Assembly: GCF_051106095.1 (NCBI RefSeq)
Contig: NC_135783.1
Span: forward strand, 191,753,447 to 191,817,446
Length of the DNA: 64,000 nucleotides
Reading direction: 5' to 3'
From: Pogona vitticeps
Lineage: Eukaryota; Chordata; Lepidosauria; Squamata; Agamidae
Positions 40,503-64,000 of the stretch are shown one piece after another. How positions within the stretch are numbered: the first letter of the stretch is position 1; each line of letters opens with the position of its first letter. A program made the position numbers and the translations under genes. The notes under the pieces were generated by a model. It saw only the letters and a program-made list of their open reading frames with translations, searched no databases and was not told the origin of the DNA.

Positions 40503-41491
40503 CCAATGCCATCAAACCCTCCACGTCTCGCTTGTATGCCTACAAATGGAACAGCTTTCTGAAATTTACCCAGCAGAGGGATCTCACCTCCTCACCTGTG
40601 TCTCTTTCCACACTTCTGCAGTATCTCCGTTACCTGTTTGATTTCCACCTGTCTATCTCTACTATCAAGGTGTACCTGGCTGCGGTTGTCTTCTTTCAGC
40701 CCAGAGCTTCTCCCTCATCCCGCTTTTTCTCCCATCCTACCGTCAGGATGTTTTTGAGGGGTCTCTCTAACCTCCGACCTCCCGTTCGTCCTCCACTCCC
40801 TCAGTGGTCCCTCCATTTGGTTCTGCATGCCCTATCCAGACCCCCATTTGAACCTATGGCTACCTGTGACCTCAAAATGCTCTCTTTAAAAACGCTATTC
40901 CTAGTGGCTATCACCTCTGCTCGTCGAGCTAGCGAGTTGGCAGCTCTCCGCCATGACCAACCTTTTCTTCAGTTCTTTAAGGACAAGGTTATGCTTTACC
41001 TGGACGTCTCCTTTCTTCCTAAGGTGGTCTCCGACTTCCACGTCAACCAGCCACTTATTCTGCCGACTTTGTTTCCGTCTCCGACGACTGATGTTGAACG
41101 CATGCTCCACATGCTCGATGTTCGACGGTCCTTAGCTTTTTACGTATCCAGGACCAAAGACTTTCGCCTGGCCAACAGACTCTTCCTTTGCCACTTTGGC
41201 TCTAAGAAGGGTTGCCCGGCCTCGCCGTCCACGCTCTCTCGGTGGCTCGTGTCTACCATCGCCCTTGCCTACGAGCTCAACCACAGAGATCCTCCACAGG
41301 GACTTAAAGCCCATTCCACCCGGGCTGTTGCCTCCTCCACTGCCTTACTTCGTGGCGTCGACCTGCCCGACATCTGCCGGTCCGCTACGTGGTCTAATGC
41401 CTCTACCTTCATAACCCACTACAGATTGGACGTGAGGGCAAAAGAGGAGACCAAATTCGGGAGGGCAGTGCTAGCATCGGCTCTTCAGTGA
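38687..41491 (+). CDS. DIRS tyrosine recombinase frame
   Basis: The recombinase domain occupies about 40480-41491 of a longer open frame that overlaps RT/RNase H. The N-terminal SAM-like part begins near TSRLYAYKWNSFLKF. Catalytic-region motifs ITSARRASELAAL, KAHSTRAVASS (H-x-x-R) and FITHYRLDV (Tyr) are visible. It replaces the DDE integrase of LTR elements. The frame before 40480 probably is not protein in full. Confidence 0.85.
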   Translation: MGSKNYSARLPAGVYKISSAGFHYSFSLRLLARGRNIIPLRKRGHLYSTTSRRTMRVLLPLLRRLKKRRRHKTHPRSKTPQYLPATQTVSDAYLRVHHALAEKEQLVRPYRSKGRILSRHYSPRPPQVPSVHLSGHGLRIPGPAIRSVHSSPDLHQGYGSGGGLPSSQGHSRLPLPGRLARSLHLEKAIPERHKIHSVSSFQSRSHCQQSEIPAHSLQDSSIHRGLLGRYKGSSLSSPGKNTQDSTSHQEIFPRCSGDSPPCPAPPRPDVFYDAGASARSPQTPVAPILVSHPFRPHDRQSKETPSCHPGAHQTTPVVDVHTPSHGWPALSSTPSHRSSYNGRQSVRLGGALRAPHHSRPLDASRSHVPHQLPGTAGGYQGLQVLPPSPPRPRSSASDGQHYHNALCQQAGRNPLSFTPVSLHPPLGMVLPSSYLPGGHPCSHGGQHTCRHSEQASLSDSRMGVEPSGLPGPLQPVGDPSAGRVRIPSQRKMLPLCLPGRSRSPLARRRIHDSMEPGSLVHVSTDPVNTEILDQTPTLDDSGHLHRTLLASPSVVSHSSQHGCGLSNPSNVARPTDPGSRQSPSPRPRHAPSDGVEDRPEIQEVLTNAIKPSTSRLYAYKWNSFLKFTQQRDLTSSPVSLSTLLQYLRYLFDFHLSISTIKVYLAAVVFFQPRASPSSRFFSHPTVRMFLRGLSNLRPPVRPPLPQWSLHLVLHALSRPPFEPMATCDLKMLSLKTLFLVAITSARRASELAALRHDQPFLQFFKDKVMLYLDVSFLPKVVSDFHVNQPLILPTLFPSPTTDVERMLHMLDVRRSLAFYVSRTKDFRLANRLFLCHFGSKKGCPASPSTLSRWLVSTIALAYELNHRDPPQGLKAHSTRAVASSTALLRGVDLPDICRSATWSNASTFITHYRLDVRAKEETKFGRAVLASALQ

Positions 41492-41524
41492 CAGCCCACC
41501 ATCCGGTTAGTAAGCGTGCTAATC

Positions 41525-41621
41525 ACCCTTTGTGTGCATTCACAGAAGACCACGATGAAGAAAGAAAGGTTACTTACCTGTAACGATGGTTCTTCAAGTG
41601 GTCATTCTGTGAATTCACACA
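41525..41621 (+). repeat. DIRS internal complementary region
   Basis: The first part (41525-41562) is the inverse of the outer edge of the left repeat; the second (about 41561-41621) is the inverse of the outer edge of the right repeat. The join of the two edges is the signature of DIRS circular replication intermediates. Confidence 0.85.
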
Positions 41622-41682
41622 ATCCCGCCCGGCCTCCCCTCTGTCTGTCTGTCACTGGCATCTCTCTGACTCGAGGGCCTAT

Positions 41683-41875
41683 GGCGGACAAATGGAACTG
41701 AGGGACGGTTAGGCTGGGCGTGCGCAGTAGGGGTAGTCCTAAACATTGTTACTTTTCTCTTGCAGCTAGAAAACGTTCCGAGAGGCCCAACGCTGGCGCT
41801 GGTATTAACCCTTTGTGTGAATTCACAGAATGACCACTTGAAGAACCATCGTTACAGGTAAGTAACCTTTCTTTT
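41683..41875 (-). repeat. DIRS right inverted terminal repeat
   Basis: Inverse of the left repeat, with an outer extension of about 25 bases (TACAGGTAAGTAACCTTTCT at the edge) that the left end lacks. Unequal ends of this kind are known in DIRS elements. Confidence 0.85.
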
Positions 41876-43689
41876 TGTGAGGAAAATGAAAATGTGGGAT
41901 GGAAATGACACATTGGGATGGGAATAGCATGTAGGCCTGATATGTAGTGCAAACTTTGGTTCAGGACAGTAGGCGTCACAGACGTCAACGAGGACTGTTG
42001 GGAAGAGAGACGACATGAGGAGAAATGGGCTGAAAAGCAGGAACTGTTTAATCACTCATGTGCTAGGCAGCTTTATATCGGTCAACAGCTGACCACATGT
42101 GGAACATCTCACCATAGTCCTGGGACAGCACAAAACCGCAAAAGACATGAACAAGTTAGCATCAAAGCTATAAAATGCTTAATGTATGATTGGATTGCCT
42201 TATGTCACAGGAGGACCTGGTGTCCTGGGGCTCTGTATCTCTAATTGCCATGAGTGCTGTTAGTTTAAATAAAGCGGTCTGAGGCAGTCCGTTTTGCTGG
42301 AGAGTCTTCACATTACTGGCAATTTACTGGCTTTGTGTCTTGCACCTATATTTATTTAGTAGGAAATCCACATTTGTTTCTGTCATTCACTGTCGCTCCT
42401 GACAGTCCCCCCACAGCAGAGTGTTTTTCAACTGTTACGGAAGGCTCTCTGTGTTGTGGCATGATGGGAACTCAGACCTCTCTGGCAATACGTGGGCCCA
42501 CTTCTGGTCTTAGGATTTGGTTCTGAAATCTGAGAGAATGGGAAGCTTCTGTCTTGGCAACCAACCAACCAATCGATCAATAGAAAGAAAGAAAGAGTGG
42601 CACCAAGTTTCAGGGATTATTAAGAGTTTGCCAGATATGAAAGGGCCAGCATCCAGCTGGATTTTTATACAGTATTTGCATAAGTGATTTTACATTTGCA
42701 TAAAGAATACATGAAAGTTATGGTAGGTAATTGAAGCTAATTGACAAGGTGTCAGTCATGTCCCCTGCATGTGTCTCAGGTCAGCAACCACCAAGTGATT
42801 GACACCTAATTTATTAGTTTCTATTAGCTGTTGTAACTTCCATGTTTTTGCTTATCCATGCATAAAAAAATCTCAGCAGGCTTCTGGCCGTGTTCTCCAA
42901 AGGTAGGGGATTAGTGAATGCCATACAGAAATTAAATAACATGCCTTTGTTGGTAAAAATCTGTCCTGGATCAAGTGCTGCAGACTTTAGAAGGCTCTAA
43001 GACAGGAGGACAGTTCTGAAAATATTGTCAGGAGAAGCACCAGGAAATTATAGGGGAAGATGAGGGGGCTAGAGAGAGATGTGAGTTCTAAACATTCCTG
43101 CTTTGGAGTCTCCACAAGCATCTGGCTGGTCATAGGATCCTGGATGAGACTGATCTGATCTAGAGGGTTTTTCTTGTACTTCTGTTTGGCCTTAAAAATG
43201 CTCCCAGGAGCTTCATGAAAAAGTACTCAGGATGCATACAAAGATGGGCAAGAGGCACTAAACCACACAAGCAGTATTGTACAATAGCTCTAGGCACTGT
43301 TGGATAAGCAATTTCCAGCTCATGATGGGAGCCTGTGCTTTTCTCTTTTTGGCAATCTTTTTTTTTTGTTTCTTTTTGGCAACTATATTCATGGAGATGG
43401 CAGTTTTACCTCTCCTGCCACCTCTCCTCCTCCTGTTTGTGCAAAATTCAGTTGCATTTCTTAATTGAAGTTCATTTCTGCCAGCAGGACACTATGACAA
43501 TTATGCCATTGTTTCTGTTTTCCCATTTCACTTTAATGATAATATTAGGAAGTAAACGTTATAGGACATGTTAGGTTGGCTGGAATCCCACAGGGGCACC
43601 AGTGCCAATCCATCTCTAGTGTTACAGTTGAAACTTCCACTCCCTAGTTCTGTCCCATCTTGCTATAAGCTTTCCTATGTAAAATTGCT
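41876..43689. other. Intergenic, unclassified sequence
   Basis: About 41990-42405 has an ordered set TTTATATCGG, CTATAAAATG and AAATAAAGCG that could be an old regulatory repeat, but no termini or duplication support it. The rest is plain, with an AAAG run near 42585 and a T run near 43360. Confidence 0.35.
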
Positions 43690-43797
43690 TTTAATTATAT
43701 CATTGTTCGTTTGTGTTGTTGTAAGCCGCCTAGAGTAATCTTAATTGATTAGATAGGTGGGATATAAATAAAATAAATAAAATAAAATAAAATAGAT
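43690..43797 (+). repeat. LINE/SINE 3' tail with (AAATA)n
   Basis: TTGTAAGCCGCCTAGAGTAA and AGGTGGGATATAAATAAAAT followed by AAATA units, the common squamate CR1/L2-type end. Confidence 0.6.
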
Positions 43798-43812
43798 GGA
43801 TTCCACCATGTG

Positions 43813-44653
43813 TAGGGCTGCCTGATTTTAGCCTAATCAGGTAGGCAAAGATAAAAACCTTTAAAATGTCAGGCTTTTGTATATTTTAGGTTATAATATT
43901 GGATGGGAGGGGGAGAGGTGCAAGGCCCCCCTCCCCCGTCTTTCCCTGCCGCCACCCACCCACTTGCCCGCCTCCTGTTACCTTCCACCAGTGCTGGAAC
44001 GCAGCCCTCGCCCTCTACTGCCACTGTGGTGGCTGCTGGGTGATCCGCCATGCCCCCCGAGCCCACATGGAGCCCAGAAAGGCAGCGTGAGCAGAGCACC
44101 GCCCGCTGAGCCAGGCAGGAGCAAGCAGCGCCCGAGCACATCAATGGGAAGGCAAGTGCCCGGATTGTATGTGTTCAAAGTCCCTTTCGGGGACTCCAAC
44201 TCCCACACTCCCCAGCCTTGAACTTATGACCCTCGGGGGAGGGGAAGCTGCCTCATTCGGTTTTGCCCAGCGTGGCTTCCTCCCTGCCTGCACCGGAGCC
44301 CTGTTTGGGCATCCAGTTTAGCAAGGTTGCCTCTGAGCCTGTGCAAAGTGTGACTGGCCGGGGGGGTCCTGTAGCCGGGCTGGGGTGGGTTCAGGTACAA
44401 TTGGCTGTTTAAATAATATTTTTTGGTATTTTGGGGGGGAAAAACCTCCATTGAATTTATTGTTATTTTTTAACATCACTGTTTCTTGGTTGGTCCACTA
44501 AGAGACATTTATTGGCAGCTACTGTAATAAAATTGTATTGATTGCGGGTTTAATCCAGAAAAATTCAAATAAAACATTCAATACATCCTCCTCTGTCCTC
44601 TTTTTTTTTCTTTTCTATGTCTTCTTTTGGTACCCATGTATCTGGCAACCCTA
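43813..44653. mobile_element. 841-bp hAT-like element with exact 8-bp duplication
   Basis: Termini TAGGGCTGCC and (inverted) GGCAACCCTA, 9 of 10 matching. Exact duplication ACCATGTG at 43805-43812 and 44654-44661. The interior has a GC-rich block (about 43900-44360) and an AT-rich right part, with no transposase recognised. Confidence 0.7.
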
Positions 44654-45047
44654 ACCATGTGGTATGTCACAATTAAGGTTGAGTCAAAATGTCACCCATT
44701 GGTTCAAAGGAGAACAGCGTTTGGAAGAATGACTTAAGAAAAGATGGCTTGGGTCTTCTGGAAGTCGTTGCTCACAGACGCAACTTTGCAAAGCTTTGAT
44801 GGAGAATGTTTCAAAGGAAGCCCATTTTTCGGCTTTCTCACTGTCATTTCATACTGAAACTATTATTCAGTGTTCAAGTGAGAGCAGGACGTTACTGCCC
44901 TCAATCAAATAAATAAAATAAAATAAAATAAATTATGATTTGGCTTGAATCATCATCATGTAGCCAAGTCAAACCTCAGGCAAGTTTCCACATCTTTAGT
45001 GTGGGCTTATATGGATTTGGGGACAGAGAGAAGGACGCCATGTAGCC

Positions 45048-45240
45048 GGGATGAGGACTCAAATTGCAGGACTTGCTGTCTAGTCAAACTTAAGTCACAC
45101 CGGTGACTCAACCTGGACTCCACTAGGGTTTTTTATTTCGATGATTCAGACTTGACTCGCAACTCAGAACCCACCCACCCCTTTTTTCTGGGGGAAAAAG
45201 GCTGATTTTTAATAGGGACTCAGATCGGGTCCAACTTTTA
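45048..45240. repeat. Dispersed GACTTGGAC-type repeat, copy 1
   Basis: Contains CTTAAGTCACACCGGTGACT and GACTTGACTCGCAACTC, shared with 52190-52605. Boundaries unclear. Confidence 0.4.
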
Positions 45241-45249
45241 CCTTTCTAA

Positions 45250-47212
45250 GATAAAGGCTACAAAGAAAGCTTACTTCGCTGTCCGGATAAGTGAAACTTC
45301 CAAATAGCAGGTGGAATTATTCCGCATAGTATGTGATCTGCCTGGAATTGGCCACAGTGATTGGCCTCCCCCTAGTATTTCTCCCAACCAATTTGCAGCA
45401 TTTTATAAGCTAAAATGGAGGCCACCCACCAAGACCTAACCCCCTATTTGAAACCAGTAGATCAAGCTGAGACATCTTGTCCAATGAGAATTACTCACTT
45501 TCAGCCGGTAAGGTCACTTGAGGTTGACAAGGTACTTGATCCCTGTAGTTCCACCACCTCCTCCCTTGACCCTTGCCCAGCCTGGCTAATCTAAGCAGGC
45601 CTGAGAAAACTGAATGGGCCACTGCAATAATTAGTGGGTCTTTCCAGGAGGGCATGGTTCCCCTTGCCCTCAAGGAGACATTAGGCCTATTAGGATGAAA
45701 CTGAGCTTGGTGGCGGACGACATTGGTAATTATAGGCCCATCACCAATGTTTCTTTCCTTAACAAGGTTGCAGAAAGGATGGTGGCTAATCAGCTTCAGG
45801 CTCTCTTGGATGTAACCAATGCCCTGGATCGATTCCAGTCGGGCTTCAGGCCACATCATGGTATGGAAATGGCATTGGTCGCCCTGCTTGATGACCCACT
45901 GAGGGAGCCCGATAGGGGCAAAATGTCCTTGTTAGTTCTCCTTGACATCTCAGCCACCTTTGATACCATCGACCATGGTATATTCCTGGGACAGCTTTCT
46001 GAGTTGGGGATTGGTGGCCTGGTTCTTGCCTGGCTCCGGTCCTTCTTGGGGAATCGTTCCCCAAGAGTCCAGCTTGGAGAGAATGAATCGGCCCTGTGGC
46101 TCCTCAATTGCGGGGTGCCACAGGGCTTGATAATCTCTCCAACACTGTTTAATATCTATATGAGGCCACTGGGAGGGGTCATCCAGGGGTGTGGTGCTTC
46201 ATGTCATCAGTATGCTGATGACACGCAGCTCTACATCTCCTTTTTTCCAACAGCAGTGAATACTGATGAGTCCCTTGAGTGCTGCCTGGGAGCTAATGCA
46301 ACAGATGCAGGAGAATGGACTGAGGCTGAACCCGAAGAAGATGGATGTCTTGAGGGTGGGCGCCCCTCCTATCAATGGTTTGCGAAGCTCCCTCTCTTTT
46401 GGGGGGGGCACTCTCACCACAGAGTGTGGTCCGCAGCTTGGGGGTCCATCTTGACCCGGCGGTTACCATGGAGTCCCATGTAGCGTCTGTAGTGTGTTCC
46501 GCCCATCTACATCTTTATCGGATTGGCCAGCTGTGCTCCTATCTTGGTGTTGGGGCCCTCACCACTCTGCTCCATGCGCTCGTAGTGAGATTAGACTACT
46601 GTAATGCACTCTATGTGGGGCTACCCTTGAGATTGATGCGGAAACTACAAATGGTCCAGAACACGGCCACCAGACTATTAACTGGAGTGAAAAAACATCA
46701 TCACATTTCCCCCCTCTGGCGGCCTTACACTAGTTGCCCATTCGTTTCTGCCTTGACTTCAAGGTATTAATGCTTACATATGAAGCCCTAAATGGTTTAG
46801 GACCTCGATACCTGGCAGAGTGCCTGCTCCCACCTAGCTCTACTCGCATCACTCGACCTAGCCAGGCTGGGCAGCTGAGGGGCTTGACCCCGAGAGAGGC
46901 CCAGAAGGAGAGAACTAGAAACCGGGCCTTCTTGGTGGTGACCCCTGACCTCTGGAACATCTTGCCCCCTGAGATTTGCCTGGCACCCTTGCTGGGAGTT
47001 TTGAAGAACAAGCTGAAGACTTTCCCCCTTTCCATCACTTAGTTCCCTGTGGTTTCCTATTTTGGACTGTGCTTACTTTCTTTTTTGTTGGATATTGTCT
47101 GTTTTAATACTTGTTTTATATTGCTCTGTCTGTAAGCTGCCCAGAGTAGATTTGTTTGACTCTAGATGGGCGGGGTAAAAGCCAAATAAACAAATAAAAT
47201 AAATAAATCAGT
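45250..47212 (+). mobile_element. L2/CR1-superfamily LINE, RT and 3' end
   Basis: RT pieces include NYRPITNVSFLNKVAERMV, DRFQSGFRPHHGMEMALVAL, LVLLDISATFDTIDHGIF, CGVPQGLIISPTLFNIYM and CHQYADDTQLYIS. After a frameshift come VRLDYCNALYVGLPL, KLQMVQNTATRLLTG and LTYEALNGLGPRYLAE. The 3' end is AGCTGCCCAGAGTAGATT and AAATA units. It is closest to the L2 clade by GVPQG and LxPLG motifs. Broken by at least two frameshifts. Confidence 0.82.
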
Positions 47213-47711
47213 GCTGGAAAGATGGTCCATAAGGAATGGCCTTATCCTTTCCTCAGACCCATACTTCTAGTTGGCATCCATTGTGGAAATCCAAGCCTCT
47301 AATTTACTGCAAATTTATATTTCCTTGAAGCAATCAATAGTTTATTTACAGTCCTTAGACCAGTCACATAAGTATAAAACCTTATAAAACCTTAAAATTT
47401 CTAACTTTCAGTATTCCATTAGAACATGTTGGCATACATACAACTGGGAACGGCAATCTAATTGGTATTTAACTTCCTTGAAGCAAATGACATGAATTGG
47501 TTTGTGCTGGCTGGTCTGGTCTGAAAGCTGTGGTCCAAAAGAAGTAATTTTCAACATCTCTGATTCTGAAGAAGAATGAAAAATCTTCCCTTAAAATACC
47601 TCTGTTGCCTTCAGAAACTGGCCCTCCAAAATACATGTAGCTGCATTTTCCTATCAACACCCCCCTTTGTTTCCATCTCTTTCTCTCTGTTGGCATTTAG
47701 AAAATGATCTT

Positions 47712-47849
47712 CTCAGCAGTTGGGGGTATCTGGCTGCACAGCCAAAGGTTGGTAGTTCAATTCCCCACTGTGCCTCTTTATCAGGGACTCAGTGATCCAT
47801 AGGGTCCCCTCAAGCTCTGCAGTTATAAGATTATTATTACAATAAGATT
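47712..47849 (+). mobile_element. tRNA-derived SINE
   Basis: GTATCTGGCTGCACAGCC, box-B-like GGTAGTTCAATTCCCC, body TGATCCATAGGGTCCCCTC and an (ATT)n tail. Same family as 24362-24540. Confidence 0.7.
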
Positions 47850-47893
47850 ATTAAAGGATGTATCTCAGTACATTAATCTGTATTTGGTTGGTT

Positions 47894-48298
47894 TAATGAC
47901 AAATCCGCATTACAATGAGGTTTTTGCGATCGCAAAAGCGATCGCAAAATGACATTTTGAATGGGGGAATTTCGCTGCGTGATGATGGGTTCCCTGTTTC
48001 AGGAACCGATTTTTGCTTCCCGACGATCAAAACAGCTGATTGTTGAGTTTTCAAAATGGCCCCCGGGTGCTCAAAATGGCTCCCCGCTGTGTTTAGGAGC
48101 CATTTTTCACTGCACAGGCACCCGAAAATGGCCACCCCATGGAGGATCATCACTGGACGGTGACTTCTTAGCTGATTGGAACGCATTAACCAGGTTTTAA
48201 TGCGTTTCAATGGCTTTTTTATTTTCACTTTACGACGTTTTCATTCTACAGCGATTTTGCTGGAACGAATTAATGTCGTAATGCAAGGCAACACTGTA
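47894..48298. mobile_element. TA-flanked MITE, family ACAGTGGTGCC, copy 4
   Basis: Inverted relative to copy 3. It ends GCAAGGCAACACTGTA; the left terminus is degraded. The interior has TTTTGCGATCGCAAAAGCG and TTCAAAATGGCCCCCGGG. It ends about 70 bp beyond the probable COL3A1 cleavage site. Confidence 0.65.
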
Positions 48299-48378
48299 AA
48301 TCTTCAAAAGTCTTCATTCTTCATAAAGCCTCTGTAAAGAGATATGACTAGTAAAGCACACTAACAACAATTCAGAGT

Positions 48379-48397
48379 TTTATTACAATATTTTATT
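48379..48397 (-). terminator. COL3A1 poly(A) signal pair
   Basis: Two AATAAA hexamers on the minus strand, 13 bases apart, at the expected distance from the stop. Human COL3A1 also uses more than one poly(A) site. Confidence 0.55.
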
Positions 48398-48673
48398 ATG
48401 TGTCTCTGTAAGGAAAAAGAAGACCGACAACCGTATAAAAGCTTACAAAGATGGATAACCTCCAACACTTATAAATGTGTTAATGTGACAAAAGAAGTTC
48501 ATGATTCTGCATCTTTATTGACTTTTACAGAGGGAAGGAAGAAAAGCCCTCAGAAACGGCCTACCAACAATACGACCTTCAATGAAAGACCTTTACCATT
48601 GTTGTCAAGCCTCCATGTTTTAATGCAAGTCAATAAACCTGGCTTGCAGATTTAGGAGTGTAAATCACACAGC

Positions 48674-48681
48674 TAGCACCA
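48674..48681 (-). promoter_or_regulatory. miR-29 seed match 2 in COL3A1 3' UTR
   Basis: A second minus-strand TGGTGCTA 8-mer, about 730 bases after the stop. Two sites in one UTR support real regulation. Confidence 0.65.
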
Positions 48682-48970
48682 TCACATTAATTTTTTTTTA
48701 CACTTCCCTAATTTTAGTGGTCTTGACCAGCAATGACAGGAAAGTATAGGAGCACCCTTTTAAAAACACAATGCAGTCCAGCAATAAAATTATATTAGGT
48801 GTTGACACGAGGGCATTCACTTCTTCTGATGGCCTGCACTAAATTCACCACAATCAGTAAGGAAACCAACAAAAATCTGACCCAATGTCAGATTGACCCA
48901 TTGATTCCAACATAGATGTCTTGGTTTTTTCGGTGTGAATCATCGCACTCATCCCAGTTTCTGTCCATGC

Positions 48971-48978
48971 TGAGGTAG
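48971..48978 (-). promoter_or_regulatory. let-7 seed match in COL3A1 3' UTR
   Basis: Minus-strand CTACCTCA, an exact let-7 8-mer match. let-7 sites in COL3A1 are known in mammals. Confidence 0.55.
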
Positions 48979-49127
48979 TTGAAACAGGGAATTCTCTTTA
49001 GCTTTATGAACTGCATCTTATCATGGAAGATGAACTTGGATGCTGGAATCCGTCAGTGCTTGAGGGGCGGGCAAGAATTCAGCTAACGTAGGACAGTTCT
49101 GTTGTACTGAGTGTTGAAGTTGTAACG

Positions 49128-49135
49128 TAGCACCA
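49128..49135 (-). promoter_or_regulatory. miR-29 seed match 1 in COL3A1 3' UTR
   Basis: Minus-strand TGGTGCTA, an exact 8-mer for miR-29, about 270 bases after the stop. COL3A1 is an established miR-29 target. Confidence 0.65.
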
Positions 49136-49403
49136 TGGAGATATTGTTTGAAGACAGGGTTCGGGTGAAAGAAATAAAACAAAAAGCACTTGGTTGCATT
49201 TTGTGTAAAAGCGAAGTAAGAAAGTGGTAACCCTTTGTGTCAATTTATTTCTCCCTCCCCCCTCCACTGTCGACCTGAATTTTTTTGCAAATAAATAACT
49301 GGGATACAGTTGATCTGAGGAGAATAGTTGACAATGTTAAAACAAGAGCAAAGATGGAGTGTGGATTTGTTTGTTGGGATTCAGAATGAGCATTATTCTT
49401 CGT

Positions 49404-63425
<14,022 letters not shown>

Positions 63426-64000
63426 CTGCACGTCACAAACAGGGAGAGGAATAATAATCATTAAAAAGCCATCTTGGAGATTTGAAAGCAGCACTCTTAC
63501 TGTCTCTCCCAGCTGCCCTCACTTGTCTTGAGATACTACATTTGTTGACATTAAAATGTTAAGAAAAATGTATAGGAATAATTTATATCGACAAAATAAT
63601 TAAACATCCAACCTTTAAAAGAATCATTTTTAAAACAAACATTGTTTTGGCCATGAATTAAAGGGCCAGGAAACATTAATCAATGTTTTAAAATAATGCA
63701 GCTGACCTTTAAGGAGTAAAAGAATGAATTCTTAAACAGTGTTGGCAATATTAGCCCACCACAGACCATGAGTTAATTTTAATGAATTCTTTCTAAGCTC
63801 CATCCTCCTGCTGCATTATTTTTTTCCTTCTTCATATCTACCTTTTTCCTATTTTAGTGCAAACAAATCAAGTCTCCCTGTCTGAATTTTTCCCCATATT
63901 TCTCAGGGGTCCAAGGCAGGATAATAAAATTCACTCCCAAGGTGGCACTCTCAGAATTGTGATTTATAAGGCCAATGCGGTAATAAACATCTAGGGAATA
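63426..64000. other. COL3A1 intron, no feature seen
   Basis: AT-rich intron upstream of exon 63372-63425. No repeat or RNA gene recognised. Confidence 0.5.

Larger units (their letters stand above)
35806..41875 (+). mobile_element. DIRS-type tyrosine-recombinase retroelement, looks whole
   Basis: A 6.07-kb element with inverted terminal repeats and an internal complementary region instead of direct LTRs. Left repeat about 35806-35968, right about 41683-41875. They are almost identical over 145 bp in inverse orientation, so insertion was recent. Three long overlapping frames encode a Gag-like protein, an RT/RNase H protein with a methyltransferase-like domain, and a tyrosine recombinase. The frames look open, with no obvious break. 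No target duplication is seen, as expected for this order. It sits in the COL5A2/COL3A1 intergenic interval. Confidence 0.92.
48365..49403 (-). other. COL3A1: COL3A1 3' UTR (approximate end)
   Basis: About 1 kb downstream of the stop, similar in length to the human UTR. It contains AATAAA on the minus strand at 48514-48519, 48392-48397 and 48379-48384. The last two form the probable terminal signals. A TA-flanked MITE ends at 48298, just beyond. Confidence 0.65.

Noticed and set aside
41990-42405. Possible solo LTR (TATA-like, AATAAA and TG...CA-like edges)
   Set aside because: No matching short duplication at the edges, no primer-binding or internal sequence, and boundaries cannot be fixed.
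43869-44221. GC-rich frames that might suggest a CpG-island gene
   Set aside because: They lie inside the 841-bp hAT-like element and show no protein similarity, splice pattern or promoter.

Overview
The window is vertebrate nuclear DNA, almost certainly from a squamate reptile (lizard or snake). It holds the 3' halves of two fibrillar collagen genes lying tail to tail: COL5A2 on the + strand (237-30466 coding, 3' UTR to about 33300) and COL3A1 on the - strand (63425 down to 49404, 3' UTR to about 48365). The same convergent pair is known in mammals. Squamate origin is inferred from the repeats: BovB/RTE, R4-clade, L1, CR1 and L2-like LINEs, several tRNA-derived SINEs, DIRS elements and many small hAT and TA-flanked MITEs.

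COL5A2 (+): 24 exons, 20 of them 45-162 bp Gly-X-Y exons (mostly 54 or 108 bp) and four encoding the end of the helix, the telopeptide and the C-propeptide, ending IGPVCFV. Exon sizes and order fit the last 24 of 54 exons. Introns carry nested LINEs (2.7-6.3 kb), a Penelope-type fragment with a hammerhead-ribozyme-like core (6.41 kb), SINEs, hAT MITEs, purine microsatellites and two near-perfect hairpins.

Intergenic block (33.3-48.4 kb): SINE, BovB fragment, a 300-bp hAT MITE with exact 8-bp duplication, a whole-looking 6.1-kb DIRS-type tyrosine-recombinase retroelement, an 841-bp hAT-like element, an L2-like LINE, a SINE and a MITE abutting the COL3A1 poly(A) region.

COL3A1 (-): 17 exons, fitting the last 17 of 51, including the GPCC cystine-knot motif and a C-propeptide with all eight cysteines, ending GPVCFL. 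The introns are poorer in repeats but hold a ~140-bp (TTA)n tract.

Both products are secreted fibrillar procollagen chains. Type V nucleates and limits fibril diameter; type III forms homotrimers in compliant tissues. Both 3' UTRs carry miR-29 and let-7 seed matches, which would co-regulate the pair. Notable protein-level points: the COL3A1 exon that normally carries the collagenase site reads GPSGFPG instead of GPLGIAG, and COL5A2 has a cysteine at a C-propeptide position that is serine in the human chain as I recall it.
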